Part shown: in pieces, positions 8,276 through 16,129 of the stretch
Position numbering within the stretch: position 1 is the stretch's first letter
Layout: the number at the start of each line of letters is the position of its first letter
NCBI RefSeq assembly: GCF_013623775.1
Contig: NZ_JABFAM010000010.1
Span: forward strand, 93,550-157,549
Length of the DNA: 64,000 bases
From: Rufibacter sp. XAAS-G3-1
Lineage (GTDB): Bacteria > Bacteroidota > Bacteroidia > Cytophagales > Hymenobacteraceae
Direction of reading: 5' to 3'
The notes under the pieces: generated by a model
Told to the model about the DNA's origin: nothing
The model's input: the letters and a program-made list of their open reading frames with translations, nothing else
The model's database searches: none
Translations under genes and position numbers: made by a program

Positions 8276-9019
8276 TTACACCCCAGTCAGTTCATCAGAC
8301 ACCAGCTTACCGCCTTTTACCCGCAGAATGCGTTGGGTTTTGGAGGCTAGCTCAGCGTCATGGGTTACTAAGACCAGGGTGGTGCCCGCTTCGCGGTTGA
8401 GGTCGAAGATGAGTTTGACTATTTTCTCGCTCGTCTCGGCATCCAGGTTACCGGTGGGTTCATCGGCGAAAAGGATTTTGGGTTTGTTGGAGAAAGCCCG
8501 GGCCAGCGACACCCGCTGCTGCTCGCCACCCGATAGTTGGGAGGGATAATGGTGGGCCCTATCCGTCAGGCCTACTTTGTCCAGCAGTTCCAGGGCCTGG
8601 GGTTTGATGTTCTTCTCCCCCCTGAGTTCCAAGGGCACCATCACGTTTTCCAGGGCCGTGAGGGTGGGCAGGAGTTGGAAGTTCTGGAAAATAAAGCCCA
8701 CGTATTGGTTTCTGACCTGCGCGCGCGCATCTTCACTGAGGGTGTCTAACCGGATGCCATTTAGCTCCACCAACCCTGAACTGGAACGATCCAGCCCCGC
8801 ACACAAGCCCAACAGTGTGGTTTTCCCGCTGCCCGATGGCCCCACTATAGAGATGGTGGCTTTTTCCTCTACGCTGAAGTTGATGTTGTCCAGTACCGTT
8901 AAGGTGTGGCCGGTACTTTGGTAAGTTTTGGTAAGATCCTGAATATGCAGAATGGGTGTCACAAGCAATGGTTTGAGTAAGGATAAGATTAGTTCACTTG
9001 CCGTACAAGCAAACGGCAA
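8276..9019 (-). CDS. ABC transporter ATP-binding protein, LolD/YbbA family
   Basis: ATPase of about 228-247 aa with Walker A GPSGSGKTT, Q-loop FIFQNFQLLP, signature LSGGEQQRVSLARA, Walker B ILFADEPTG and H-switch VLVTHD. Residues before PILHIQDLTKTY match nothing in the family, so the true start may be GTG 8962 rather than ATG 9019. It energises the FtsX-type permease downstream and lies divergent to the esterase at 9118. Confidence 0.92.
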   Translation of the reverse strand: MPFACTASELILSLLKPLLVTPILHIQDLTKTYQSTGHTLTVLDNINFSVEEKATISIVGPSGSGKTTLLGLCAGLDRSSSGLVELNGIRLDTLSEDARAQVRNQYVGFIFQNFQLLPTLTALENVMVPLELRGEKNIKPQALELLDKVGLTDRAHHYPSQLSGGEQQRVSLARAFSNKPKILFADEPTGNLDAETSEKIVKLIFDLNREAGTTLVLVTHDAELASKTQRILRVKGGKLVSDELTGV

Positions 9020-9117
9020 ATTACAGAACAGGATTTAAAATCCTTTGTTTAAAACCCAAACGGCAGAAACTAGTTATAAAGTACTTTCTTTGCTTGTGAA
9101 CAAGAAAACGAAGCAAC

Positions 9118-9801
9118 ATGTATAAACCAACTTTCATTTACCTGCTGCTCTTAGTTTGGTGGGGTACTGGCTGCGCCGAAAAAGGCAACACGCAGGACAA
9201 AACGAACCCCGGAACCAATCAGGAAACCACTAACAAGGCCCCTCAAGCTATGAAAAATATCCTCTTCTTCGGTAACAGCCTCACCGCCGGGTACGGCCTT
9301 AACTCGTCTACAGAGTCCTTTCCGGCTCTTATTCAGAAAAAGATAGATTCGCTGGACTGGCCGTACAAAGCCATCAACGCGGGCTTAAGCGGCGAAACCT
9401 CGGCGGGCGGCAAAAACCGGATCGACTGGCTTCTACGCCAACCGGTAGATGTATTTGTGCTGGAATTGGGGGCCAATGACGGACTTAGAGGTATCCCTCC
9501 CTCAGAAACGAAGAAGAACCTGCAAGCCATTGTAGACAAGGTACGCGCCAAATACCCCGAGGCCAAGTTGGTCATGCTGGGCATGGAAGTGCCCCCCAGC
9601 ATGGGCGGTGCTTACGCGGGCGAGTTCCGGGTGATTTTCCGGCAATTAGCCAATGAAAACAACATGGCCCTGGTGCCTTTCCTGCTGGAAGGCGTGGGCG
9701 GAGTCCGCTCCCTGAACCAACCAGACGGCGTACACCCCACCGCCGCCGGACAGAAAATCCTGGCCAGCAATGTGTGGGAAGTACTGAAAGACGTACTGTA
9801 A
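9118..9801 (+). CDS. tesA: SGNH/GDSL-family lipoprotein esterase (TesA-like)
   Basis: A 227-aa arylesterase/lysophospholipase-like hydrolase. Signal peptide with lipobox GTGC (C19), a short Thr/Asn-rich linker, then block I FFGNSLTAGYGL (catalytic Ser, with Asn in place of the usual Asp), oxyanion Gly in GLSGE, block III GANDGL and block V DGVHPT with the Asp/His pair. It is likely periplasmic and membrane-anchored. The divergent ABC genes match the known tesA-ybbA-ybbP neighbourhood. The exact substrate is not predictable. Confidence 0.9.
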   Translation: MYKPTFIYLLLLVWWGTGCAEKGNTQDKTNPGTNQETTNKAPQAMKNILFFGNSLTAGYGLNSSTESFPALIQKKIDSLDWPYKAINAGLSGETSAGGKNRIDWLLRQPVDVFVLELGANDGLRGIPPSETKKNLQAIVDKVRAKYPEAKLVMLGMEVPPSMGGAYAGEFRVIFRQLANENNMALVPFLLEGVGGVRSLNQPDGVHPTAAGQKILASNVWEVLKDVL

Positions 9802-9812
9802 CGTACTTGCAT

Positions 9813-9884
9813 CCCATACAAAGCCCTTCCGTTTAGAGGCTGATTTCATGAAATCAGCCTCTAAACGGAAGGGCTTTGTATGGG
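9813..9884. terminator. Perfect 72-bp palindrome, terminator-like
   Basis: Two 36-nt arms are exactly complementary with no spacer, centred between 9848 and 9849 (centre TTTCATGAAA). It begins 11 nt after the esterase stop and contains the CCGTTTAGAGGCTG core of the palindrome family. It is likely a terminator and could extrude as a cruciform. Confidence 0.85.
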
Positions 9885-10076
9885 TACTTTTTAGAAAATC
9901 CGTTGAAAAGGGAACTGCTTTATTGTCTAGTCCATAAAACCTTTAAATTGAAACGGAAAGTGTAAAGCTTTAAAGTATTATTGCAGAAGTAAAACACCCC
10001 TATTTTTTATAATCCCGTCAAAGTGCAGATAACCGGAGGTGGTATGTTTATATTGTAGTTGGTGGTAATTTAAAGA

Positions 10077-10550
10077 ATGAAAGAAGCCCATATTAGCTTT
10101 CGGGATTGGAAGCTTAATGCAGACAAAGAACTGACCGCACAAACCTACTTGGAATTTGAACATTCCAGTGCTGAAAGTTGCGGCTGTGATTACTGCAAGA
10201 ATTTCGTAGAGCAAAGAGAACAGATTTTCCCCGAAGAAGTGAAAAAGCTGTTCTCAAATCTTGGGATAGACTTTAAAAAGGAAATAGAAGTAAGTGAGTT
10301 CGCAAAGCTTGAGAACGGACTACATTATTACAGCGGCTGGTTTCATTTCAAAGGCGACTTTGAAGGGAAAGACTGTACTGTGCCTCTGCAAAACGGCGGA
10401 CACACACTCGAATTAACAAGTATCACGGAGAACTTCAGCATCGGATTCCGTCGCGACAGCGCATTGACACCTTTTAAGGACACTGACAGAATAGTTCAGA
10501 TTGAGTTTGACTGTAACATTCCTTGGGTCTTGTCAAATGAGCCGGAGTAA
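10077..10550 (+). CDS. Conserved hypothetical protein with CxCDYCKNF motif
   Basis: A 157-aa soluble protein of unknown function. Near the N-terminus ESCGCDYCKNF gives a C-x-C-x2-C cluster followed by charged helices, then a mixed beta region with a conserved-looking YYSGWFHFKG. It has no signal peptide. Its GC content is lower than that of flanking operons. It is followed at once by an attC-like imperfect hairpin (10563-10640), so it looks like a single-gene cassette acquired laterally, which is inference. No named family is recognised. Confidence 0.7.
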   Translation: MKEAHISFRDWKLNADKELTAQTYLEFEHSSAESCGCDYCKNFVEQREQIFPEEVKKLFSNLGIDFKKEIEVSEFAKLENGLHYYSGWFHFKGDFEGKDCTVPLQNGGHTLELTSITENFSIGFRRDSALTPFKDTDRIVQIEFDCNIPWVLSNEPE

Positions 10551-10562
10551 AAAGAAAAACTA

Positions 10563-10640
10563 ATGCCAACGCCTGGTATAAAAGTCAGCATCGGCCGACG
10601 GCCTAGCACGTTTTTTATACTAACCATTGGCGGCATGTAA
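10563..10640 (+). repeat. Cassette-end-like imperfect hairpin
   Basis: Arms ATGCCAACGCCTGGTATAAAA and the complement of TTTTTTATACTAACCATTGGCGGCAT-type sequence flank an inner GGCCGACGGCC. The layout recalls an attC-like folded site after a lone gene, but canonical integron core sites (RYYYAAC/GTTRRRY) are not matched. It may simply be a terminator. Confidence 0.4.
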
Positions 10641-10685
10641 ATCATAAAAAGAAAGATAAATATTCTTTACGAGACAGAATTACTC

Positions 10686-10958
10686 TTAATAGAGAGAGCT
10701 ACAAAAGTTGCTTCCTCCGTGGCCCAAAGGTTTTCTTGATCCTTGCTCCATAAAAGCCTCAAAAAGCACTTGCCGGTCAGGCCTTGGCAGTGCCATGACA
10801 GCAGTTTGAGCTCTATTCGGGGTGAAGCGCAGCAGTTTCGGCAGGTTGTAGGCCGCAGCGCTAACTGCATTCCTTTCTGTGCCTGTCTGATGCCCCTGGT
10901 GTTGATCTTCGCAACAGCGGCCGAAGTGGCAAAAGATACTCTACTCGCCCTTTAAGGG
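10686..10958 (-). pseudogene. Transposase C-terminal remnant, frameshifted (IS1182-like)
   Basis: On the minus strand one frame reads ...AAVAKINTRGIRQAQKGMQLA and, after a shift near 10857, continues as AAAYNLPKLLRFTPNR... to a stop at 10686. This resembles the RVNTKG...AAAYNLKKLLKF end of IS1182-type DDE transposases. There is no start codon, no N-terminal domain and no clear inverted repeats. It marks a decayed insertion next to the cassette-like gene. The family call is by eye. Confidence 0.6.
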
Positions 10959-10986
10959 TCATAAAACAAATTAAAAGTTCATAAAC

Positions 10987-11319
10987 ATGAGCAAACTTAC
11001 CTTGATTCCTGTTTTAATTTTTGCATTAACCTCTTGCAAGGATGACGAGATAGAAACATACGAGACTACGATGCGGGTGAACTCCTATAGACAAGCCTGC
11101 CAAGCAGTTGGTGAGATGAATTGCTATCTGGTACAAGAAGGCAATCAAATAGGAACTAGCGACTGGAGCCTTTTTTATAACGGGATAGTAGGCTTTCAGT
11201 ATGAAGAAGGTTTCATCTACACTTTGAAAGTAAGAGTTGAAAAAGTGGAAAACCCACCTGCTGATGGGTCAAGCCGCGGGTATACGCTTATAGAAGTTAT
11301 ATCTAAGGAAAAGGTATAG
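10987..11319 (+). CDS. DUF4377-domain lipoprotein
   Basis: A 110-aa secreted protein with signal peptide and lipobox LTSC (C17), then a compact DUF4377-like domain: CQAVGEMNCYLVQEGNQIGT, DWSLFYNGIVGF, YEEGFIYTLKVRVEKV, ENPPADGSS. This small domain occurs in Bacteroidota outer-surface or periplasmic proteins, sometimes fused to META/HslJ domains, and its function is not established. It follows the transposase remnant and has no operon partner. Confidence 0.85.
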   Translation: MSKLTLIPVLIFALTSCKDDEIETYETTMRVNSYRQACQAVGEMNCYLVQEGNQIGTSDWSLFYNGIVGFQYEEGFIYTLKVRVEKVENPPADGSSRGYTLIEVISKEKV

Positions 11320-11423
11320 TTGACTCAGGAACATATTTCCATTCTGTTTTTCTGAAATTAAGGCAAAACCAGATGCGTCCTTGTCCTTACATTCAAGAAG
11401 AAGAACAGATGGCGCTGGAAACT

Positions 11424-11468
11424 CTTTTTCGAGCTCTTTTCCTGAAAACAGGCCAGAAACGAGAAAAA
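11424..11468. repeat. GTTTT palindrome family, imperfect
   Basis: TTTTTCGAGCTCTTTTCC and GAAAACAGGCCAGAAACGAG-type arms form an imperfect hairpin in the gap between the DUF4377 gene and the hydroxylase-like gene. Confidence 0.45.
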
Positions 11469-11505
11469 CTGCACGATCATTGCAGAAGAAAAACTAAACT
11501 TAGCT

Positions 11506-11547
11506 TCGTGTAAGCGGCAGCTACGGCCTCCACCGCCGCTTACACGA
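11506..11547 (-). terminator. TCGTGTAAGCGGC hairpin
   Basis: Perfect 13-bp arms TCGTGTAAGCGGC / GCCGCTTACACGA lie 59 nt after the hydroxylase-like gene stop. A second small hairpin (GCCTCAA/TTGAGGC) is adjacent. It probably forms the 3' end of the minus-strand transcript. Confidence 0.55.
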
Positions 11548-11605
11548 TAGCCTCAACTTTCTTGAGGCCATCGTCTTACTAAAAAGCTATACTTCAACTA
11601 AGCTA

Positions 11606-12361
11606 CTAACTGGCCACCAACTGCCAAGAGGCCGGAATCTCCGCTACCGGTAGTCCTTCTCTTTCCAGTTTATCCACTAAACGGGTCAAATCTGAGAAGC
11701 TTTCCAGCACGAAGTAGGCCTCCGGTGTTTCTCCGGCTTTGTATGGCTGTCCTAGTAAGTCTTCCAACACCATAGGTCTCCAGGCGTATTCGCTTTTCAT
11801 GGCTAATTCGGCTACCGGGGCGTTTGAAAGTAAGTTGGCACCAAACAAGGTCACCTTTCCGTGTTCATCGCGCAAAAGTCCGTTGCCCAGAACATGCTGC
11901 GCCAGACGCCATAGCAGGTCAGTAACGGTAGGGTCTTTGTGCGGTAAAGACAACTGTCCCAACCGCTGCATGAAATCGGCTACCTCGGGCTGAAGAAGCC
12001 AAGGCAAATGGCTGAACAAATCCTGGAACATATCTTTCTCGCCCTGCAAACGCAAATCCACGTCTGGGTGCACGCGCAGCGAAGTGACCGCCGGAAACTT
12101 CTGCCTGGCCCATCTTGCTAATACTTGTCTCGGGCGCAAAGGCTCCTCTACTGCCACCAACTCCCATTCGGTGAGCCGCCGTAAGTGAAAGTTCACCTTA
12201 GTGAATTCAGGAATAAAATAAGCCTTCAGTTCCAGCGCGTTGACCCCGTTCCAAAAAGGCGCGGAGACCGCGGCAGAAAGTGCTTCTGCCCGCTTGGTGT
12301 ACAAGATGTTCCAGGTTTGCTGCTGCCGGATGGTGTACTGGTGGTACTGTTGCTGATACAT
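11606..12361 (-). CDS. Aromatic amino acid hydroxylase homologue lacking iron ligands (predicted pseudoenzyme)
   Basis: A 251-aa protein that follows bacterial phenylalanine 4-hydroxylase along most of its length: N-terminal QYT...TW, then PEFTKVNFHLRRLTEWELV, a DMFQDLFSHLPWL block at 110-122, GANLLSN near 174-180 and AYFVLESFSDLTRLVD near the end. In active enzymes the block reads (D)xFHDxFGHxPxL, with both His binding iron. Here the first His is Gln (Q113) and the Gly is Ser (S117), while H118 remains. The Glu ligand further on is replaced (about 159). Phe hydroxylation is therefore unlikely. It lies behind the trp/DAHP operon with its own terminator-type leader. A regulatory or amino-acid-binding role is inference. 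Confidence 0.8.
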   Translation of the reverse strand: MYQQQYHQYTIRQQQTWNILYTKRAEALSAAVSAPFWNGVNALELKAYFIPEFTKVNFHLRRLTEWELVAVEEPLRPRQVLARWARQKFPAVTSLRVHPDVDLRLQGEKDMFQDLFSHLPWLLQPEVADFMQRLGQLSLPHKDPTVTDLLWRLAQHVLGNGLLRDEHGKVTLFGANLLSNAPVAELAMKSEYAWRPMVLEDLLGQPYKAGETPEAYFVLESFSDLTRLVDKLEREGLPVAEIPASWQLVAS

Positions 12362-12374
12362 GGCGTTGGTACAT

Positions 12375-12411
12375 AAAAAAAGCCTGGTTCCGTTTACCGG
12401 AACCAGGCTTT
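12375..12411 (-). terminator. Intrinsic terminator in the leader of the hydroxylase-like gene
   Basis: On the minus strand AAAGCCTGGTTCCG, a 5-nt loop and CGGAACCAGGCTTT are followed by a seven-T run, ending about 13 nt before the start codon at 12361. A competing partner for its 5' arm lies upstream (12464-12476), so it may act as an attenuator rather than only ending the upstream transcript. Confidence 0.8.
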
Positions 12412-12463
12412 ATAGTGGGTTATATTCTTTCTAAGTCATTCAGTTAGAAGTAGCCCATACAGT

Positions 12464-12490
12464 CCTTGCTCCGGTACGCGGCGCGTACGG
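12464..12490 (-). promoter_or_regulatory. Candidate antiterminator segment and adjacent hairpin
   Basis: On the minus strand TACCGGAGCAAGG can pair with CCTGGTTCCGGTA of the terminator (12 of 13 positions, one G-T). It overlaps a small perfect hairpin GTACGCG-C-CGCGTAC. Between them TTCTAA/TTAGAA and TGGG/CCCA can form a further stem. A short frame ending in codons for Met-Gly-Tyr-Phe and a stop crosses the segment, but no codon-rich leader peptide is clear. Confidence 0.5.
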
Positions 12491-12645
12491 TTTGCAATTG
12501 ACCATAATGAGTGAAAGGGCTAATGTTCTCATAACTGAAACTAATATAGAGACTTTCCTTTATAAAAGCAATAGTTTTTACGAATATTTTGAATTTGGGT
12601 TCAAGCCAGTCAGTAAAGAAGCAAGGCATTTCATCTCAACGGCTT

Positions 12646-12687
12646 CTGCGTTTTAGGCCCGTTTTCCCTAAAACAGGCCCTAAACGC
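12646..12687. repeat. GCGTTTTAGGCC palindrome
   Basis: CTGCGTTTTAGGCCCGTTTT and AAAACAGGCCCTAAACGC pair closely, placing this in the window-wide palindrome family. The 12362-12946 gap holds only this, the hairpin-rich repeat that follows and the leader. Confidence 0.65.
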
Positions 12688-12727
12688 GTCAGAAAACCTC
12701 CCCTCTCTGCGGGAGCGCATTTCTTTG

Positions 12728-12866
12728 CTTGCTGTTCGGGAGTTCTACTCCCGAACCTACCTGCTGCGGAGTGGAACTCCACCAGGAGCCACGGGCAGGT
12801 GTCGCATAAAAAGGAGAGTAGAACTCCCCGGCAGGTTGCTTCCGGAGTTCCACTCCGGAAGAGCAG
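12728..12866 (+). repeat. Four-hairpin intergenic repeat, copy A
   Basis: About 140 bp made of successive hairpins (TTCGGGAGTTCTACTCCCGAA, GGAGTGGAACTCC, GGAGAGTAGAACTCC, TTCCGGAGTTCCACTCCGGAA). An inverted relative lies at 54066-54208. It is non-coding despite short open frames. Confidence 0.7.
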
Positions 12867-12867
12867 T

Positions 12868-12912
12868 TCCCGCGTTTACGGCCTGTTTACCTCAAAAGAG
12901 CCCCTAAACGCA
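12868..12912. repeat. GCGTTTACGGCC palindrome, imperfect
   Basis: CGCGTTTACGGCCTGTTT and AGAGCCCCTAAACGCA form an imperfect hairpin just downstream of the DAHP synthase stop. Confidence 0.5.
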
Positions 12913-12946
12913 TCTGCAGGCTGGGGTGAGATATGATCAAAATTGC

Positions 12947-13960
12947 TTAGGCCAGTTCTTTCCTAAGCGCAAACGTTTTCCGCATTTTCTTGATCAGGCG
13001 CTCAGATTCCGTGAAACTGAGGGTCTGGGCTCCGTCTGAGGCGGCTTCTTCGGGCTTCTCGTGGGTTTCATAGATGATGCCATCGGCACCGGCCATGATA
13101 GCCGCCAAGGCCATCGGCTCCACATATTCCCTTATGCCGATGCCGTGCGAAGGATCAACAATCACCGGTAAGTGGGTTTTCTCTTTCAGGATGGGAATAG
13201 CGTTCAAGTCCAAGGTGTTGCGGCTGGCGGTTTCGTAGGTTCTGATGCCGCGTTCGCAGAGCATCAGCTTTTCGTTGCCGCCGGAGAAGATGTATTCCGC
13301 GGAGTACAGCAGTTCATCAATGGTACCCGAGATGCCGCGCTTCAGCAAGACCGGTTTGTCCACTTTTCCCAGTTCGTCCAGCAAGTTGAAGTTCTGCGTG
13401 TTGCGGGCTCCCACCTGGAACACATCGGTGTACGGTTCCATGTCGGCAATCTGTGACACCTGCATGACCTCGGTGACAACCTTGATGCCTTGGGCCCGGC
13501 ACATGTCATAAAATAACTTCAGGCCTTCAATCCCGAGTCCGCGGAAGGAATACGGCGACGAACGGGGCTTGAACACGCCGCCGCGCATGAAACGCACGTT
13601 GTTGGCCACCAAATGCTGAATGGTTTTCTCAATCTGGGATTCGTTTTCAATGGAGCACGGGCCGGCCATGATGGTAAAATCGCCTTCCTGCACCTTCAGC
13701 CCATCGCCAAAATCAATAACGGTGGGGTTTACCTTCCATTTTCTGGAAACCAGCCGATAATCATCAGAGACAATGTGGATGTCTTTGATGCCCCGCAAAT
13801 TCCCGATGGCCCGCACGTCAAACTCGGCTTTGCCGGTACCCACCAGGTAATGCCCCGCCTGGGTCACCACCTCAGTGGTTTTGTACTTCAATTCTTGGGC
13901 CTTGTGTACAATGGCCGCTTTGTCCTCGGGACGTATATCTGAATGTAGTTGGATTAACAT
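12947..13960 (-). CDS. aroF: 3-deoxy-7-phosphoheptulonate (DAHP) synthase with N-terminal ferredoxin-like regulatory domain
   Basis: A 337-aa enzyme that condenses PEP and erythrose 4-phosphate, the first step of the shikimate pathway. Residues 1-68 form the ferredoxin-like/ACT-type domain found on Thermotoga-type DAHP synthases, where it mediates feedback inhibition. The TIM-barrel core follows, with IMAGPCSIENESQ, GGVFKPRSSPYSF, VGARNTQNF, LLKRG and VDPSHGIG. It lies 139 nt after trpA on the same strand and so probably belongs to the trp transcript. A second, chorismate-mutase-fused DAHP synthase is at 33119, so this copy may serve tryptophan supply. Confidence 0.93.
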   Translation of the reverse strand: MLIQLHSDIRPEDKAAIVHKAQELKYKTTEVVTQAGHYLVGTGKAEFDVRAIGNLRGIKDIHIVSDDYRLVSRKWKVNPTVIDFGDGLKVQEGDFTIMAGPCSIENESQIEKTIQHLVANNVRFMRGGVFKPRSSPYSFRGLGIEGLKLFYDMCRAQGIKVVTEVMQVSQIADMEPYTDVFQVGARNTQNFNLLDELGKVDKPVLLKRGISGTIDELLYSAEYIFSGGNEKLMLCERGIRTYETASRNTLDLNAIPILKEKTHLPVIVDPSHGIGIREYVEPMALAAIMAGADGIIYETHEKPEEAASDGAQTLSFTESERLIKKMRKTFALRKELA

Positions 13961-13967
13961 TTTTGTT

Positions 13968-14100
13968 GATTTGGAGATGAGGTGATTTGAAGATGTGAAG
14001 ATTGGGTAATGAGGAGATTTGAAGATGTGGAAATTTGAAGATTACAATAAATACATCAACTTCTCATTTCCAAATCTCCTCATTACCCAATCTTCACATC
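13968..14100. repeat. Long AT-rich inverted repeat between trpA and aroF
   Basis: GATGTGAAGATTGGGTAATG and its complement, extended by GAGGAGATTTG/CAAATCTCCTC, flank a GATTTGAAGATGTGG-like low-complexity middle. The same AATCTTCAAATCTCC wording occurs at 8240. It could form a large hairpin in the trp transcript between trpA and aroF. No T-run is present, so termination is not implied. Confidence 0.7.
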
Positions 14101-14888
14101 TATTTAAGTGTTTTTAGGAAAGAACGGACGTTTTCGCGCACTTCCTGGGGTTGCTGCAAGGCCTTGATGAAGGCGCTGCCGATGATGGCGCCGTGGGCGG
14201 AAAGGCAGGCCATTTCAAACGAAGGCTTGTCGCTGATGCCAAAGCCAATGAGCAACGGGTTTTTCAAACCGAGCTTCTGCACTTTGGAAAAGTACGCTTG
14301 CTGCGAATCGCTGGCTTGCACCTGACTGCCGGTGGTGCTGGCGCTGGACACCATGTAAATGAAGGAGTTGGTGAGCGCGTCTATCTGCCGGATTCTCGCC
14401 TCTGAGGTTTGCGGGGTAATCAGGAAGATGAGGCTGAGGCCGTGTTTCTCCAGAATGGGCTTGTATTCTTCCTCGTACTCGGCAAACGGAAGGTCGGGGA
14501 GAATGAGGCCGTCTACGCCAACGCGGGCGGCGTCTTCGCAGAAGCGCTCGAAGCCGTACTGCATCACCGGGTTCAGGTAGCCCATGAGAATAATGGGGAG
14601 CGTTACCCTTTCTCTGACTTGCTCTAATTGCTGCAATAACTTCTTGATGGACATCCCGTTTTCCAATGCCACCTGATTGCTGGCTTGAATAGTGGGCCCA
14701 TCGGCGAGCGGGTCTGAGAAGGGCATTCCGATTTCCACCAAGTCTGCGCCAGCGGCTTCCAGTTCTTCCAGAATAGTCATCGTATCTTCCAGTTTAGGAT
14801 AACCGGCGGTGAAGTAAATATTCAGTAGATTTCCGCTTTTCTCCTGGAACAGGCGCGTGAGTCTATTTTGAGGCATCTTGTTGTTCAA
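14100..14888 (-). CDS. trpA: Tryptophan synthase alpha chain
   Basis: A 262-aa TIM-barrel subunit that cleaves indole-3-glycerol phosphate to indole and G3P. Family blocks [30 protein letters not shown] (catalytic Glu), [14 protein letters not shown] (catalytic Asp) and LIGFGISDK are all present. The gene overlaps the 3' end of trpB by 26 nt, so translation is probably coupled, and indole would be channelled to the beta chain. Confidence 0.97.
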   Translation of the reverse strand: MNNKMPQNRLTRLFQEKSGNLLNIYFTAGYPKLEDTMTILEELEAAGADLVEIGMPFSDPLADGPTIQASNQVALENGMSIKKLLQQLEQVRERVTLPIILMGYLNPVMQYGFERFCEDAARVGVDGLILPDLPFAEYEEEYKPILEKHGLSLIFLITPQTSEARIRQIDALTNSFIYMVSSASTTGSQVQASDSQQAYFSKVQKLGLKNPLLIGFGISDKPSFEMACLSAHGAIIGSAFIKALQQPQEVRENVRSFLKTLK

Positions 14889-16104
14889 AGTAAGTGAGAA
14901 TGGTACTAAGGTCTTTGTCGCCGCGGCCCGAGAGGTTCAGCACGACTACGTCATCGGGGCCCGCCTGTACTTCTTTCAATGCCGCTAAGGCGTGCGAGCT
15001 TTCAATGGCGGGGATAATTCCTTCCAGACGGCTTAACTCACGCAGGGCTTCCATGGCATCGGCGTCGGTAATGGCAATGAAACGGGCACGTCCGGTTTGG
15101 GCCAAATGCGCGTGCTGCGGGCCAACGCCCGGATAATCCAGTCCGGCGGAAATGGAATACGGCTCGGTAATCTGACCATCGTCGGTTTGCATGAGCAGGG
15201 TCTTGCTGCCGTGAATAATGCCCGTTTTCCCTAAAACAGAGGTAGCCGCCGAATGACCGGAATCCACGCCCAAACCAGCCGCTTCTACGGCAATTAATTG
15301 CACACTTTGTTCATCCAGGAAATGGTAAAAGGCACCGGCCGCGTTGGAACCACCGCCCACGCAGGCCACCACATAATCGGGCAACTCGCGTCCCTCCTTC
15401 TCCAGCAGCTGTTTTCTAATCTCTTCTGAAATAACGGACTGGAAACGGGCCACCATGTCGGGGTACGGGTGGGGGCCTACGACGGAGCCGATGATATAAT
15501 GCGTGTCCTCGGGATGGTTTATCCAGTCGCGGATGGCTTCGTTGGTGGCGTCTTTCAGGGTTTGGGAACCGGAAGTGACGGGCACCACGGTTGCTCCCAG
15601 CAGGCGCATTTTCTCCACGTTGGGGCGCTGCCGCTCGGTGTCTATCTTGCCCATGTACACAATGCACTCCAGCCCGGCCAAAGCGCACACCGTGGCCGTA
15701 GCCACGCCGTGCTGACCGGCTCCGGTCTCCGCGATGATGCGGGTCTTGCCCAGACGTTTGGCCAGCAGAATCTGACCCACCGTGTTGTTGATTTTATGGG
15801 CGCCGGTATGGTTCAGGTCTTCCCGCTTCAGGTAAATTTTGGTGTTGTACTTTTCAGAAAGGCGCTTGGCGTGGTACAAGGGCGTGGGTCTGCCCACGTA
15901 ATCCCGCAGGAGTTCCTGCATCTCCTCCTGGAAGGCAGGTTCCTGAATAATGGTAAGGTATTTTTCCCGCAGTTCTTCTACGTTAGGGTACAGCATTTCC
16001 GGGATGAAAGCCCCTCCAAATTGGCCATAGTAGCCGCGTTCATTTACTCCGTATTCCATTCCTTTGGTTTTAAGTTCTGAGGTGCCTTCCCATGAAAAAA
16101 ACAT
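14863..16104 (-). CDS. trpB: Tryptophan synthase beta chain
   Basis: PLP enzyme making Trp from indole and serine. The PLP lysine sits in [13 protein letters not shown], with [13 protein letters not shown] and [13 protein letters not shown] (phosphate loop). ORF start is 16104, but homologues begin near [16 protein letters not shown], so ATG 16059 (398 aa) is the likelier start. It overlaps trpA and lies 25 nt or more after trpF within the operon. Confidence 0.96.
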   Translation of the reverse strand: MFFSWEGTSELKTKGMEYGVNERGYYGQFGGAFIPEMLYPNVEELREKYLTIIQEPAFQEEMQELLRDYVGRPTPLYHAKRLSEKYNTKIYLKREDLNHTGAHKINNTVGQILLAKRLGKTRIIAETGAGQHGVATATVCALAGLECIVYMGKIDTERQRPNVEKMRLLGATVVPVTSGSQTLKDATNEAIRDWINHPEDTHYIIGSVVGPHPYPDMVARFQSVISEEIRKQLLEKEGRELPDYVVACVGGGSNAAGAFYHFLDEQSVQLIAVEAAGLGVDSGHSAATSVLGKTGIIHGSKTLLMQTDDGQITEPYSISAGLDYPGVGPQHAHLAQTGRARFIAITDADAMEALRELSRLEGIIPAIESSHALAALKEVQAGPDDVVVLNLSGRGDKDLSTILTYFEQQDASK

Positions 16105-16129
16105 CTCTTAACTTGTTGTACAATAAAGG

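Noticed and set aside
10563..10640. True integron attC site
   Set aside because: Core sites RYYYAAC and GTTRRRY are not matched, and no integrase is present in the window; kept only as a hairpin.
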